Source of the DNA: Strigamia acuminata
Lineage: Eukaryota > Arthropoda > Chilopoda > Geophilomorpha > Linotaeniidae
NCBI GenBank assembly: GCA_949358305.1
Contig: OX442319.1
Span: 8,370,001 to 8,434,000 of the forward strand
Length of the DNA stretch: 64,000 nucleotides
Direction of reading: 5' to 3'
In this document: positions 20,833 through 32,093 of the stretch, piece by piece
Numbering within the stretch: position 1 is the first letter of the stretch
Layout of the letters: each line of letters opens with the position of its first letter
Program-made: the position numbers and the translations under genes
Notes under the pieces: generated by a model
Seen by the model: only the letters and a program-made list of their open reading frames with translations
What the model was told of the DNA's origin: nothing
Database searches by the model: none

Positions 20833-23800
20833 AGAGCATAAACCCTCAAAAAAGGGAAATAATCAGACAACTTTGTCAAGACATGATTGACAAAGGCGTA
20901 GTCGTCAAAGCTGAAGGCGATTACGGAATGCGGCCAGTCCTAGTCATGCGACCAGGAAACGACCCACGCTTGTGCATTGATTTTCGCCCCATCAATACAC
21001 ATACTAAGTACAACCCACCTCAAATGCCAACAATTGAGGAAATTCTGCGAGAAATCGGAGAATTCGAGTGGGTCAGTACGATAGATCTGACCAAGGGATA
21101 TTGGCAGATAGAATTGCGACCTGAAGACAGAGAAAAAACTGCCTTCTGGAGCCCAATGGGAAGACTAATGTTTTTAGTCATGCCTTTCGGATTAGTAAAC
21201 GCACCAACTACTTTCCAAGAATTGATGGAAAAGGTTTTGGGTGACGTTTATAGAAAATTTGCATGGGCATATTTGGATGACATAATTGTTGTATCCAAAT
21301 CGTTCGAAGAACACATTAAACATTTAGATATAGTGTTTAAAAAATTGGCAGAAGCTAATTTACATGCGCACCCTGGCAAGACGCATCTCTGTAGAAAGGA
21401 ATTAATTTTTCTAGGCTACAAAGTAGGAGTAGAAGGACTTGCAGTAGACCCTAAAAAAGTCGCTGCAATTACGCAATTTCCGGCTCCTACCAATCTTAAG
21501 GAATTACAAAGATTTCTAGGCATGGTGAATTTCTTTCACCGCCTAATCAAGAATTTGGCCACAGTGGCAGAACCACTAAGGCCTCTCTTGAAGAAAGATG
21601 CGGAGTTCGATTGGGAACTACATCATCAAGCAGCATTCGACGCAATAAAAGACTTGCTTACGAATGCTGAAACAATGAAGATGCCTGACTTGTACATGCC
21701 ATTTATTGTTCATACTGACGCCAGTAGACAAGGGTTGGGTGCAGCCCTTACACAAAAGAAAAATGTGGATGGCCAAGAAGTCAAAATGCCATGCGTGTAT
21801 GCAAGCAGAAGCTTGCAACCCGCTGAAAAGAATTATACTGTGACAGAATTGGAATGTCTCGCAGTAGTATGGGGATTACGCAAATTTCGCCCATACTTAG
21901 AGTACACTACATTCACTGTACAAACGGATCACCAAGCACTTAAGTGGTTGATGTCGTTATCTGACCCGTCGGGCAGATTAGCTCGTTGGCAAATGGAGCT
22001 GATGGCGTATTCGTTCGAAATACAGTACGTCAAAGGCCCGCTAAATGTAATAGCAGACGCATTGTCACGTGCACCTGTCAGCGCACCTGACGAACCAGAA
22101 GACGATGGCGATAATGATGATTTATTATCATATTGTCCATCTCCTTGCCGAAGTTGGCAAATGGGAAAATTGAACGAATTACCCAAGTCGATAATAGTTA
22201 ATGAAGACGATCAAGCATTAATTAATTTTTGTATTAATATGCATGATCCGTCAGGAACCCCTGACGTCGAATTAAGAGCTATGATGGCTAAAAAATTCGA
22301 GCTGCCAACAACAAATGTTTTAATAAAAGCATTTGCAGCTAAAATTGCGAAGCAGTTAGAATGTGATCCTCCAACGAGAGATGACATTATTGCGGCGCAA
22401 AAAGCAGACAAATTTTGCCAACATATTCGCAATTACTTGCTAAACAAGCAATATCCAAGTTACATAGTAACTCGTCTTCAAAGAAGAAATTTTGAAAGAC
22501 ACGCGAGTACTTATCTCATTGAAGAAGATATGTTACTCCATTATCATCCTACCTCCACAGATGAATTAGGAGAGGATGGTAGGGCACTTAAAGTTGTCGT
22601 GCCAAGAAAATTGATTTATAAAATCATTTGGTTGATGCACGGACATCCACTGTCCGGCCACCCAGGCATTGCGAGGACAATGTACAGAACTCGAAGAGTT
22701 TATACCTGGAAAGGTATGAAACGTGATATTACACGTTTTATTCAACATTGTCAAGGATGTCAGGCATGCAAGCCGAGATCGAAGACCGAAATTGAAGGCG
22801 CTCAAATTGGACCATTTGGACCATTTGACTGCCTCAGTGTGGATTTGTCTGGTCCCAAACCAAGAACCAGAAAAAACAATACCCACATTTGCGTCATCGT
22901 AGATGTCGCTACACATTGGCCCGAATTATTTCCAATGTGTAATCCAACGGCAATAAAAGTTGCCAACACAATTTATCACTTATCAATGACTTTCGGATTT
23001 CCGAGACAAATTATAAGTGATAATGGACCACAATTTCGATCACAGGTCTATAAAGAATTTTGCAAAAAATTCGACATGTCGCGAACACCGACATCGATTT
23101 ATCATCCACAAAGCAATCCGGTGGAGAGAACCAATCGAGATATTAAATATTTAGTTTCGATTTATTTAGATATTCACGACCAATGGGATGAGTATCTACG
23201 CGAATTCGCATTCAGTTTGAGAACAACTGTAACAAGAGGCAGAGATTATTCTCCAGCTTTCTTAAATTTTTTCCGAGAATTAAGAATTCCTTGGGATCCA
23301 AGAATTCCGGAAGGAATTTTAGTCATTGACCCAAAAAATCCGCATTTATATGTTCAGAAATTAGAAGCAATAATTGCAGAGACGTATCAGCATATGATGT
23401 CTCACGTCTTAGATTTGAGACGCCGTGTCGAAGCTGAAAAATCAGATAAGAAATTCGACAACTTCAGACAAAATGATTTAGTCTGGCGAGAGTCTCATAT
23501 TCTCTCAAATGCCGCTAAAGGAATAGCAGCAGGCATTTCACCAAAAAGGAATGGGCCTTATGTAATTGTCAAAAGGTTACAAGGAGGCGCCTTTCAACTT
23601 CGACGGCTGAGTGATAATAAAATTTATCCAGCTGTTCACGGCACTGAATTAATGCCGTACTTTCCTGTTTTCAACCAAGAAATTTGGCTGGAAGGGGAGG
23701 AAGTGGGTCAAAAAACAAAAAATATTGTTAACACCTTGGATGATGCTAAATTATCCAAAATTCCTGTCGAAAACACGGAATCGAGTGAAAAATCGAAACT

Positions 23801-24026
23801 CAAAAATAACGAAGTCGATGAAATAAACCAGCGACTTGAAAATGTTTCTCTTGATGAAAATCTAGAAAAGGAAATGTTTTTAGAAAAAGAGAAAATTTCA
23901 AACAATGAAGAAAATAACTCATCTGACATTGGAGACGATGCTGATGACAATCTAAACAAGTTGGATTGTACTTCGCGAAAGTCAAAGTACAACTTGAGAT
24001 CTCGCGTTCCGCGAGTCAAGACATAG
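20833..24026 (+). CDS. E4 Pol, C-terminal part (RT, RNase H, integrase)
   Basis: Continues the E4 pol frame after E5. RT has TIDLTKGYWQ and YLDD (near 21270). RNase H starts at HTDASRQGLG. Integrase has the zinc-binding HPLSGHPG...CQGCQAC, the catalytic aspartates and glutamate (SVDLSG, SDNGPQF, NPVERTN), and a GPY/F-like C-terminal module (NGPYVIVKRLQGGAFQL). An acidic and Ser/Asn-rich tail closes the ORF. No internal stop is seen; the only damage to pol is the E5 insertion. Confidence 0.9.
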
Positions 24027-24302
24027 CGTTGACTTTCACCTTTTGGGTTTACCCAAAAGATCCGAGAGAGCAATCTCGTGACGTCATTCGTAGTCCACAC
24101 TCAAATGACAACGTTCACAATGCGTTATAATTTGTGACGTCATTCGGTGTAACCGAAACAAGTTCGTTGCTCCAATCAACGAACTTAGCCACTTTTCCGA
24201 TAAGTTTTGAAGTGGATGCATCAACTCCGATACCGCACGACAGTTTTTCTTGATTCAGCAAACTCCGAAAGAATTTCTTTTTCAACGCGAAAAAGAAGGA
24301 AA
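24027..24302 (+). promoter_or_regulatory. Pol-ORF3 gap with hairpins, CRE-like sites and a splice acceptor
   Basis: Perfect hairpins occur at about 24041-24060 (CTTTTGGGT TT ACCCAAAAG) and about 24160-24182 (GTTCGTTG/CAACGAAC). TGACGTCATTCG occurs twice (about 24078 and 24135), each containing the palindromic CRE/ATF core TGACGTCA. TTTTTCTTGATTCAG (ending near 24259) is a good 3' splice acceptor. Together they suggest a separate way to express ORF3, by splicing or an internal promoter. This is inference. Confidence 0.5.
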
Positions 24303-26675
24303 ATGGCAGATGACGAAGTCAACCTCCATGTGGACGATGAAACGCCAATGGAAGGAGCCGGTAACGACGTCCAATTACCGTTACAAGAGAGGATCGAGAG
24401 AGATCGAGAAACGCCATTCGCGCTTCCCGATCATGTGCCGACTCAGCACCCGCTGATTTTTCGAGCGGCGTTGCCCGAAAAAATCAGAAGACTGAAGACG
24501 GCAAACAATACCTGGTGGAAGTTGCGCCACGACTTCAGCAGATCGGCTCTGCAAGGATTCGGAGCAAGAGGCCGGTTCATCGAGCGCCTTCACGTCGACG
24601 GAGTTGACGAAATCGAGTGGACGCTCGACGAGAGCCCCCCAGGACCGCTTGCAGCAGAGTTGTTGCACAACCAGTGGCCAGTGACGCCACGAGAGCGTCA
24701 CGAGCGCAGAAGAGCGCTAAAGAGTACCGGAATTAATTACGGTGCTCTCACCCAATTGAGGAAGAACCTCAAAACGACACAACGCGAAGTCGTGCAACGG
24801 TACCGCAAGTCCGTTCGTGACGGGAACCCGCAATTTCCCGTCACACAAACCGAGCTCCACCAGTTGGCGCTCGCAGGGTGCTTCAACGATTTTCCGGGAT
24901 TCTTCCCGTCGAAAGCACTCCGAGCTGCCGCAGTGCAGCTTCGCATCGACGAAAATCGACAACTGGCTCAAGCACTCGAGGCAGAGGAGCAAGCGCGCTG
25001 CGCTCTCCCTTTTTATCGGGAAGATGAAATTCCGGCCCCAGCGGCCATCAATCCTCCGCCGCAAGACGAGGATTTGAGGGTGGGGCAACTCCCTCCGCCG
25101 GTTCCAGTCAGACCAATGTTCCGCGAATCGAGCCGCGATCGAGAGGAGCGACAGAGGCGATCGCGCCCGTATTCGACTGACGCGCAGCCATCACGCCCGC
25201 AGTCGCGACGAGGACGGACACCGGAGTCGTTTGGCTCGTCGTCTTCGCTGAGTTTCGAATCGGACTCCACAATTAAGTCCGCCCGAAGTAGCCGAACCGC
25301 CTCCACGTTCAAAGTGGACAACCCGGCTACTCCATACGCCATGAGACGTGTCGTCGGTGATATTTCTCCCGACTGTAGCGTGCCAGTACCTGGACATGCT
25401 AGCCGCTTGCCCGAACATGGATATGTTTCCCGCTTGCCGGCTGGAGTTAGCAACCTGCAGCTCCGGCCATTTTTCAGTGAGTCATTCGGCCCACAATGGA
25501 CCTGCTACGAGCAGCAACCCATTAGAGCGCAGCAGGAAGTGCTCCAAAAGCTGGACGCATACCAAAGCGCCCAGATCGCCGAGTCGCAGAAGGACTGGCA
25601 GAGATTGGCTGAAAGGCTAGAGCTCTCAGACATCATGACCATTGATGATCCCCGCCTGATGGATTTTCAGCGTCAGCTAATTCCGGGGATGACTAGGGTG
25701 TTGTACCCTGGTGTTCTTCCTTCGCCAGGACAGGCGTTAACGGCCATTACGTACCTTTGGACCGCGCCGATGGGCCTGTCGGAGAAGAAAGTCGAGCTGT
25801 GGTACCACCTCCGGCTCGACCCGCCTACGATCTTAGCCGAGCTCATTAAGCAAGTCGTAGCAAACGGTGAGACCGAAGAAGAGGCCGCCGTTCGGTTACG
25901 AACCGAGTGGTCCTTTGCGAAGGCCACAGCGCAAATGGCCGGAAGACCACCGCTTCCAGTTACAAGCGCCACAGCAGCTGCGTCACTGGCTGTTTTCCAG
26001 TCAGCCCAAGAAGGCGCTGGATGCTCGTTTTGGCAAGAGAACCCGAGAAGTTCTTCAACTCCTGCCGGAGTTCAACGGGTAGTCGAATCCCGTCAGCTCC
26101 CCGGTGTAGGTCGAGCGCAGGGACGAGGCGTCACACCCTCGTCAACCTCCGCACCCGCGTTGGTTTTCTTGGGCTCGCCGAGCCATTTTGACAATGCCAC
26201 GACGGAAGACTCACGTCCGCCGCCGCCGCCGCCAGCCAAGCCGGAGACGAAGGTCAAGCCGCTGAAAAAAGAGTCGGCTTTCAAGACCCTGATGCGCCTG
26301 TATCCGCACTTCTATTTGACGCCGGATACGCGAACACTGCTTAGCAACAATCACAAGTTGTCGAGGCAGGTGTTTATGTGGCTCGAAGACCACATTCGGG
26401 TGTTAAGCCCACCATCGGTGCTCCATGATCGACTCCTGAGAGCACGATTAGCGCCAGAGGATCCGATAGAGTTTGCGGCGCTGGGATTTTTCAACCGAGC
26501 GAACTCGGCAAGAATCATCCAGGTTTGGCTTCATGTCAACCCTGGAATGGTCTCCGGACCAAACGCAGGTCGCGACCTGTGTACGGTTAACGAGCGGTCA
26601 AATCCGAGGGACGACGCCACGGACATGATGCGCCCGTTGACGCCTGAGCGAACTCAGAACATGGACGAATCGTAA
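24303..26675 (+). CDS. E4 third ORF, 790 aa, unknown function
   Basis: Start chosen at ATG 24303 (AAAATGG context, just downstream of a splice-acceptor-like site); an in-frame ATG at 24216 is the alternative. It lies after pol, where envelope genes sit in errantiviruses, but I see no signal peptide, no transmembrane segment, no furin site and no Cys pattern. It has an acidic N-terminus, a basic helical part (residues about 80-260), an Arg/Ser-rich segment (about 280-350), a globular Leu/Trp-containing region (about 410-580) and a P-run before a C-terminal helical domain. The ORF is fully open in a young element, which implies selection. I do not recognise the family; a second Gag-like or host-derived protein are possibilities. 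Confidence 0.75.
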   Translation: MADDEVNLHVDDETPMEGAGNDVQLPLQERIERDRETPFALPDHVPTQHPLIFRAALPEKIRRLKTANNTWWKLRHDFSRSALQGFGARGRFIERLHVDGVDEIEWTLDESPPGPLAAELLHNQWPVTPRERHERRRALKSTGINYGALTQLRKNLKTTQREVVQRYRKSVRDGNPQFPVTQTELHQLALAGCFNDFPGFFPSKALRAAAVQLRIDENRQLAQALEAEEQARCALPFYREDEIPAPAAINPPPQDEDLRVGQLPPPVPVRPMFRESSRDREERQRRSRPYSTDAQPSRPQSRRGRTPESFGSSSSLSFESDSTIKSARSSRTASTFKVDNPATPYAMRRVVGDISPDCSVPVPGHASRLPEHGYVSRLPAGVSNLQLRPFFSESFGPQWTCYEQQPIRAQQEVLQKLDAYQSAQIAESQKDWQRLAERLELSDIMTIDDPRLMDFQRQLIPGMTRVLYPGVLPSPGQALTAITYLWTAPMGLSEKKVELWYHLRLDPPTILAELIKQVVANGETEEEAAVRLRTEWSFAKATAQMAGRPPLPVTSATAAASLAVFQSAQEGAGCSFWQENPRSSSTPAGVQRVVESRQLPGVGRAQGRGVTPSSTSAPALVFLGSPSHFDNATTEDSRPPPPPPAKPETKVKPLKKESAFKTLMRLYPHFYLTPDTRTLLSNNHKLSRQVFMWLEDHIRVLSPPSVLHDRLLRARLAPEDPIEFAALGFFNRANSARIIQVWLHVNPGMVSGPNAGRDLCTVNERSNPRDDATDMMRPLTPERTQNMDES

Positions 26676-26727
26676 ACTGGTTCGTTCATTCTCTCTCCAT
26701 GTAAGATTCGTCTTAAATGGGGGGATG

Positions 26728-27709
26728 TGTGGTGATCTCAAAATATTCACCAACTTAGAAGATAAAATTAATTGTCTTCTAATTAATTTGACTGTGGCAC
26801 ACGCCAAGTCAGATCATGTGACCGAGGGGAGAAATCCTCTCTAGGCACATATCACCCCAGGTTGTCCGGGGTGAAAACGGTTATTAGCCGTTATGGTGCA
26901 ATATGGTGTAATAACCACTAGTTGCACCCATTTGAGCTAAGTGCGCAGGTTTTCTGCGCAATATTGAAGCATGCTGGGCTCGCGTCTTGGCTCAAATCGG
27001 GACTCTGAAAAATACAACAACAACCTCAACATCACTGCTTTTGCTCCTGAAAGAAAAGTATTGATAGAGGACCGTTGTAACTCAGTTTCACCTGCTATCT
27101 TTGTGCCACCCAACGCACAAAGCCAGCAATTCTGCTTGAATTAGCCGTAGCTAATTCCAGCAATCGAGAAGAGAAGTTTCCCGACGATCGTGAACCATCG
27201 CCGTCGCTGTTGCGCGAACGACAGCCACCGCCATCGTACGAGAGCCGGACGCCTACAGCCGTCAACCACCGCCGCCGAGCCGTCGCACGAGCCGTAGAAG
27301 AAACCCACGAGAACCATCGTCTTCGACCATCGTTCGTGAGTTTGCCGAAAACGAAGACATTTGCCTTCGCTCAACAACATCGCGTTGTTTAAGCGCCATT
27401 TCTGACGCTTTGTAGCTTGCAACAGTCGTTGCAAGCCCTTCCTTTGTTTCATTGTTTCCCGCTCATTTTATTCTTGCGACTTGTCGCATTTCGTGATATT
27501 CATAATCATTATTAATATATATATTGTAATTTAAACCGAATAAATAATTGTGTGATTTTTATTACCATAATAAATCGTCTTTTTATTCCTATTTTCGTAA
27601 ACTTAACCCTAGACAAGTTTCGGCCGCGATATAAGTCTTGTTAAGCATTCACCTGCGGTTTCGTGCTTATTTATTAGAAATAAGTGCGATAATAACCCGG
27701 ATCGCAGCA
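26728..27709 (+). repeat. E4 3' LTR
   Basis: 982 bp, matching 11183-12164 apart from two substitutions noticed. Followed by AACT, the target duplication. Confidence 0.93.
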
Positions 27710-28112
27710 AACTGGTGAGTAGAGCTGTTAATTATCCGTGAGCAGCGGTAATTCGTTGGCGTTTGGACTTTTGCCGATGTTGCGACGTGAGTGTGACATA
27801 TTTGCGATCATTCTTCGAGGCGCCGAAGTGAGTTTTCGACGCCGTGTGACTCGACTGGAGTTCAACTACCCATCGTGTGTGTGTGGACAAGTAGTTCACA
27901 CATAGCTGACTCTGGCTGGCTCAGTTGTGGGACGTTTTCTTGCGAGTAGCAAGGAGGACAGTCGTTGTTGTGTGGTCGACATTCGGGTGCTGTTTTGGTG
28001 CAAGGAGCATCGCCTGCAGTGTGCCCTGGTGTGGTCAGTATAGTTGAATTAGTTTTTCAATTCAATTCGGCTACTTGTTTCTTTATTTTTTTTGTTGCAA
28101 CATTTTTTCAAC

Positions 28113-29162
28113 ATGGCGGCTCCAAGAATGGTATTGGGCCACAGAGTGTTGTTTGCCCATCATTCATGCGTGGGGGGAAGGAATGGTTTGTCCCCTGCGC
28201 ATCGTTTTCTTGCACGCCACTTTTGTACGCATCTGCAATCTGCGGCGATCAAGGTGGATTGTGTGGTTTCTGCCTCTAAAATGGCGGATGCAGATGCCAC
28301 AAAAGTTTGGTGGGCCGCTGACGTCTTGGGCAAGAAAGGGACAGTATTGTATGAAGTAATGGACATTGAAACTGGACTCAAGCATGTGCGCCATGTAAAT
28401 CAACTCAGGGCTCGTGTGAGGAGTGTGGTGGTTCCTGATCGTGTGGTGACAAGTGAGCCGTTGAGGAGCATCTCACCGATTAAAGAACGAGTTGCACCGG
28501 AGTTGGTGGTGTCTACGCCTGCAGATGAGCAGTGGATGCTCATGGAAACGCCAGCGATGCCTGAGTTGCCTTCTTCCTCGTCATCGGGAGAACTCGCTGT
28601 TGAACAAGTTGATGTTGCTAATCAATTTTTCATTGCAGACATAGCACGTTGCATGTTGTTGGATTTGGAGGATGAAATGATTCCCCCGGTTCCTCCTCCA
28701 ACAGCAGTTGAAAGAATCCTAGATGGAAGACGTTTGAGTGTGTGTTTGGAGCGTCTGGATGAGAGATCTCCAGAACTAATGCAAAATCGTGTCAACGTTG
28801 CGAGAGAGTCGCTTGATGTGCTCAGGGTGAACCTCGGGGATCGGCGGCAGGAGCTGGGCGCCCCTGAAGTCGACGCACAGCGTGAGCTGGAAGCCCCTGG
28901 TGTCGACTCACAGCCGGAGCTGGACGCCCCTGATGTCGACTCACCTCCGGAGTCTGATGAGATCGTCTCTACAGACGATTCGACCCCCCCTTTGCAAGTT
29001 GATGAACAGCCGGAGATCCCGTCGACCTCGAGCGGACGTTCGGCGCGAAACAGATGGCTTCCAGCTAGGCTGAGAGATCCCAACATAATTTTGACCTCAA
29101 CCAGTAAAAAGAGAAAAAAAGGACCCAAATATTTTGAGAGTGAACACAACAGTCGAATATGA
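28113..29162 (+). CDS. E3 residual ORF, integrase C-terminal end plus acidic tail
   Basis: 349 aa from ATG 28113. Residues about 70-105 match the C-terminal GPY/F-like end of Gypsy integrase (GTVLYEVMDIETG...RHVNQLRAR). The rest is a tail with an 11-residue repeat (LEAPGVDSQPE type, three copies at about 28850-28945), an acidic Ser/Pro-rich part and a basic end. Everything upstream in pol has been lost, so this is a remnant that happens to remain open. It begins after a T-rich stretch that could serve as a splice acceptor. Confidence 0.7.
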   Translation: MAAPRMVLGHRVLFAHHSCVGGRNGLSPAHRFLARHFCTHLQSAAIKVDCVVSASKMADADATKVWWAADVLGKKGTVLYEVMDIETGLKHVRHVNQLRARVRSVVVPDRVVTSEPLRSISPIKERVAPELVVSTPADEQWMLMETPAMPELPSSSSSGELAVEQVDVANQFFIADIARCMLLDLEDEMIPPVPPPTAVERILDGRRLSVCLERLDERSPELMQNRVNVARESLDVLRVNLGDRRQELGAPEVDAQRELEAPGVDSQPELDAPDVDSPPESDEIVSTDDSTPPLQVDEQPEIPSTSSGRSARNRWLPARLRDPNIILTSTSKKRKKGPKYFESEHNSRI

Positions 29163-29274
29163 GAATTTTGTGTTTTATTTAATTTGAATTTACACTGTTA
29201 AAATTTTGGCTTTATTTATTAATGTGAAAATGCATGATTTTGTTAAAGATGTGTAATTACAAATTGGGGAGTGA

Positions 29275-29480
29275 TGTTGTGTTTTGACTTGTATGATTGA
29301 TGCTTGATTGTTATTGTAAAGAGGTGACTCTTAAATTGTTGTCGTGGTTGCGTTAGCAACCACGTTTGAATAAATTAGTTGTTGTGAAAATGTGTAAATG
29401 AGTAGTTCATTTTCTGGGCCTCTCCTAGATGGTCAGGCCTAGGACATACTTAGTATTTTAGAACGTTGAAGAATACTAAA
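29275..29480 (+). repeat. E3 3' LTR
   Basis: Identical to 10776-10981 and followed by the target duplication AACGG and minisatellite-like sequence. Confidence 0.9.
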
Positions 29481-29544
29481 AACGGTAAAAAAGTAAAATT
29501 TTGGTAATTTTAAGGGATGAAAAAGTATATTCACATCAGTTTTC

Positions 29545-30740
29545 GTCATAATATCGCTCTCAACTGGCCACCCCAACTCACTTCGGCCTTTTCGTCCAGA
29601 AATCGTTGTTGTTGAGTTCTTCAATTGTTACGTCTCGTATCACCAAATCCGCTGGATTTTTTTTGCCAGGACAATGGCGCCAACAATCCTTGTGTATCGT
29701 CTCTCCTATTCCTTTCACTCGGTTGAAAACAAACGTAATCGGCCTATTTTTGGTCTCCCGCAGTCAATGCAACACGATTTTTGAATCGGTCCATATCGTG
29801 ATATTGCTGAATCCAAATGTTGCCTGTAAGGTCGGCACTAAACGAGCTGCTATGAGGGCACCCACTAGTTCAAGTTTTAATTCCTTTAATGGGGCTACAC
29901 GACACCTGGAAATAATAAACTGCGTATTAATAGTTTTTGTTTCATGACTTGTCACTCGAGTTGAGCAGTAAAGGACTTGGTTTTGCGCCAAAGAGCACTC
30001 GAGCTTGACGCAGTTCTGTTGCAAAAGTGATATTCTGTGGAGTTCAGCGACTTTAACGTTGAATAAAATTGTAACGGGACTTCTGTAGTAACCCTTATAC
30101 GGTACGGTCGAGTTTTTTGTGTCTCCTAACATCAATCTTCCCCAATCCTTGAATTCACATCAAATTCAATTAACTTCGCTGGTTCTTCTCCATTCCAGTT
30201 ATCTTCTAGCCAGAAGAAACGCGTAACATCTCGTTCTTCCTCCTTAAGATGGAGCCGGTGAAACGCTTTCTCAATATCCGAAATCGTCCCTCTACTAACG
30301 ATCGCAAACACACAAACTTTACCAAGCGAATAATTATTGTGCATGCTTAAATTGTAATTGGCCCAAAACTGCGTCCATGTCTCGGGCGTTCCTTTAAACT
30401 TCACGATTTCTGGTTCAGGCAGCTTCACATTCGAGCATTGTTGGGTTGCAACCGATACCGGAGGAATAACGAGATTAATAAGTGGTAAATTCGTACATAA
30501 TACTTGCGTTTTTATCAATCCGAGCTTCTTCAGCGTTATTTCAAGTGTTATTTCACCACAACGTCTTGTCCTGGAACTTCTCGGTCTCTGTCGTATTGAC
30601 GGCAACCTTGTTGATGTTGGTGATTCCGTCGGCCACAAGAATGTCCAACTTTTTAATCTTTGGCCATTTTGGGAGTAACTGTGCTTGAATGCACAACAGC
30701 TTTACCTCGTTGACCAAATCTTTCAATTCATTCCGCAAAA
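29545..30740 (-). pseudogene. BEL/Pao retrotransposon relic (gag fused to RT and RNase H fragments)
   Basis: Read right to left on the minus strand. A Gag piece (LPEPEIVKFKGTPETWTQFW) at about 30330-30430 joins by deletion to an RT piece (ISDIEKAFHRL...RDVTRFFWLED) at 30180-30290. An RNase H region follows with LELVGALIAARL and IWTDSKIVLH (29764-30135). The connecting part then has NPADL-type residues down to about 29560. These motifs are diagnostic of BEL/Pao. Stops and large deletions make it dead. Confidence 0.8.
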
Positions 30741-30744
30741 AATT

Positions 30745-31575
30745 GAAAATACTCTGAATGTTTTACCAGGCTGAAGTTGGCACCACGTTCACATTCGCCC
30801 AAACTACAGATAGAACAAATCCAATTTTTTTTTTTACCATGGATTTCAATGGTTTTTACACGATAAGAGAGGACTTTCTCCGAAACAAACCGTGAACAGC
30901 ACAAGTTTCTCCTCCTCTTATTTTTCAAGCAGCAAGCATTTGAATATAGCACAAAAGAGACTTGTACTAAATTTTCAAATCTGGTGCCACAACTTCAAAC
31001 CCCAATATCTCAACAACCTGATCACTGATAGATAACACTCAGATGAACAACACAAGTTTATAAATAGACCATTTACATTATGTATTCATGTTGGTTTTTT
31101 AAAAAGGGCGTTGGCCACAGAGCAATACTGGGGGATTCCCAGGCCTCATCATCGCTGCGAGGACATTAAACCGTGGCGATCTGCCATTTTACCAATTCCA
31201 TATGGTTCAAAAATATATTTTACATTATATATCGCATTTCACTTAATGCATTACAAAATGTATAGCATTTAAAGAAAACTTTTCATATTTGACAAATAAT
31301 AATTCATAATTCATTTTACAAAAGATCATTTTTGACACATTTGGAACGTACACCATACGTACGGACACGTATTCGCAACGTACCAAGGTTTTCCCAAAAC
31401 CGAGTTACACTAGGACTATATAAACCTCGATATAAACAATACTTGAAGCATTCTTGAACCTTGTTCAGGTGATAACAACCTGCGCATTCTAATTTTCCGC
31501 GATATTAGGTTTTCCGCTTACCCAATCGCATCCCGGGTTTTCGCAATACCCAGCCAAAATATATAAACAACACTA
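30745..31575. other. Spacer without recognised gene
   Basis: AT-rich. The first part may be further BEL/Pao debris on the minus strand; I see nothing else that I can support. Confidence 0.4.
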
Positions 31576-31581
31576 GAACTA

Positions 31582-32093
31582 CCGTCTTCCCCCGAATATA
31601 ACACCATGGTGTTGTATTCGAGTTTTGTTCGAAATGGCAAGTTTGAAAACATTGACCGAAAATTCGAATATAACACCACTTCAGCTATAACACCATGGTG
31701 TTATATTCGAATACAACACCATGGTGTTATATTCGAATTTTTTATTGTTTTTAAATACAACACCATGGTGTTTTATTCGAATTTTTAAAAAACTATGAAA
31801 TACGTACAGTGTACGCTTCCAAAACGCAAACGATACAGCACATGTACGTTTTTATTTAGTTTATTTTTATTGTTTTTTGTTTTTACTTTAAATAAAACAC
31901 AAAAAATAAAAACATACAAGATATTGTTTGTTTTTTTAATCATAGTCATAAACACATATTAACAATTTTCCTTTTTTTGCAAACTTACATGTTTTTTTAC
32001 GAATACAACACCATGGTGTTGTATTCGAATACAACACCAGGGTGGTGTTATATTCGAATACAACACCATGGTGTTTTATTCGGGGGAAGACGG
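31582..32093. mobile_element. MITE with TA target duplication and CCATGG palindromes
   Basis: The terminal inverted repeats are CCGTCTTCCCCCGAATA at the left and TATTCGGGGGAAGACGG at the right, flanked by TA. The unit AACACCATGGTGTT (itself palindromic) with flanking TATTCGAATA recurs at least seven times in both halves, so the element folds on itself. There is no coding capacity. TA duplication points to the Tc1/mariner group. Confidence 0.75.

Larger units (their letters stand above)
11183..27709 (+). mobile_element. E4: Ty3/Gypsy LTR retrotransposon with three ORFs
   Basis: The 982-bp LTRs (11183-12164 and 26728-27709) differ at only two positions I could find (11258 and 11426). The target duplication AACT is at 11179-11182 and 27710-27713. 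The primer site TGGGGGCCCGTCCGGGAT (12167-12184) is one base off the tRNA-Pro site known from gammaretroviruses. The purine tract AAATGGGGGGA lies before the 3' LTR. Order: gag, -1 frameshift signal, pol (protease, RT, RNase H, integrase), then a third ORF. Pol is interrupted by E5. Without E5 the element would be about 12 kb. Confidence 0.93.
10776..29480 (+). mobile_element. E3: internally deleted LTR retrotransposon (outer element of the nest)
   Basis: Identical 206-bp LTRs lie at 10776-10981 and 29275-29480. The target duplication AACGG is at 10771-10775 and 29481-29485. A tRNA-Ser-type primer site TGGCGCAGTCG is at 10983 and a purine tract AATTGGGGAGTGA precedes the 3' LTR. Once E4 is excluded, the interior is only about 1.76 kb: a leader and one ORF that keeps the integrase C-terminal end. 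Gag, protease, RT and most of integrase are absent, so E3 is a deletion derivative mobilised in trans. Identical LTRs indicate recent insertion. Confidence 0.9.

Noticed and set aside
24303-26675. Envelope gene for E4
   Set aside because: Position fits, but there is no signal peptide, transmembrane segment, cleavage site or cysteine pattern.
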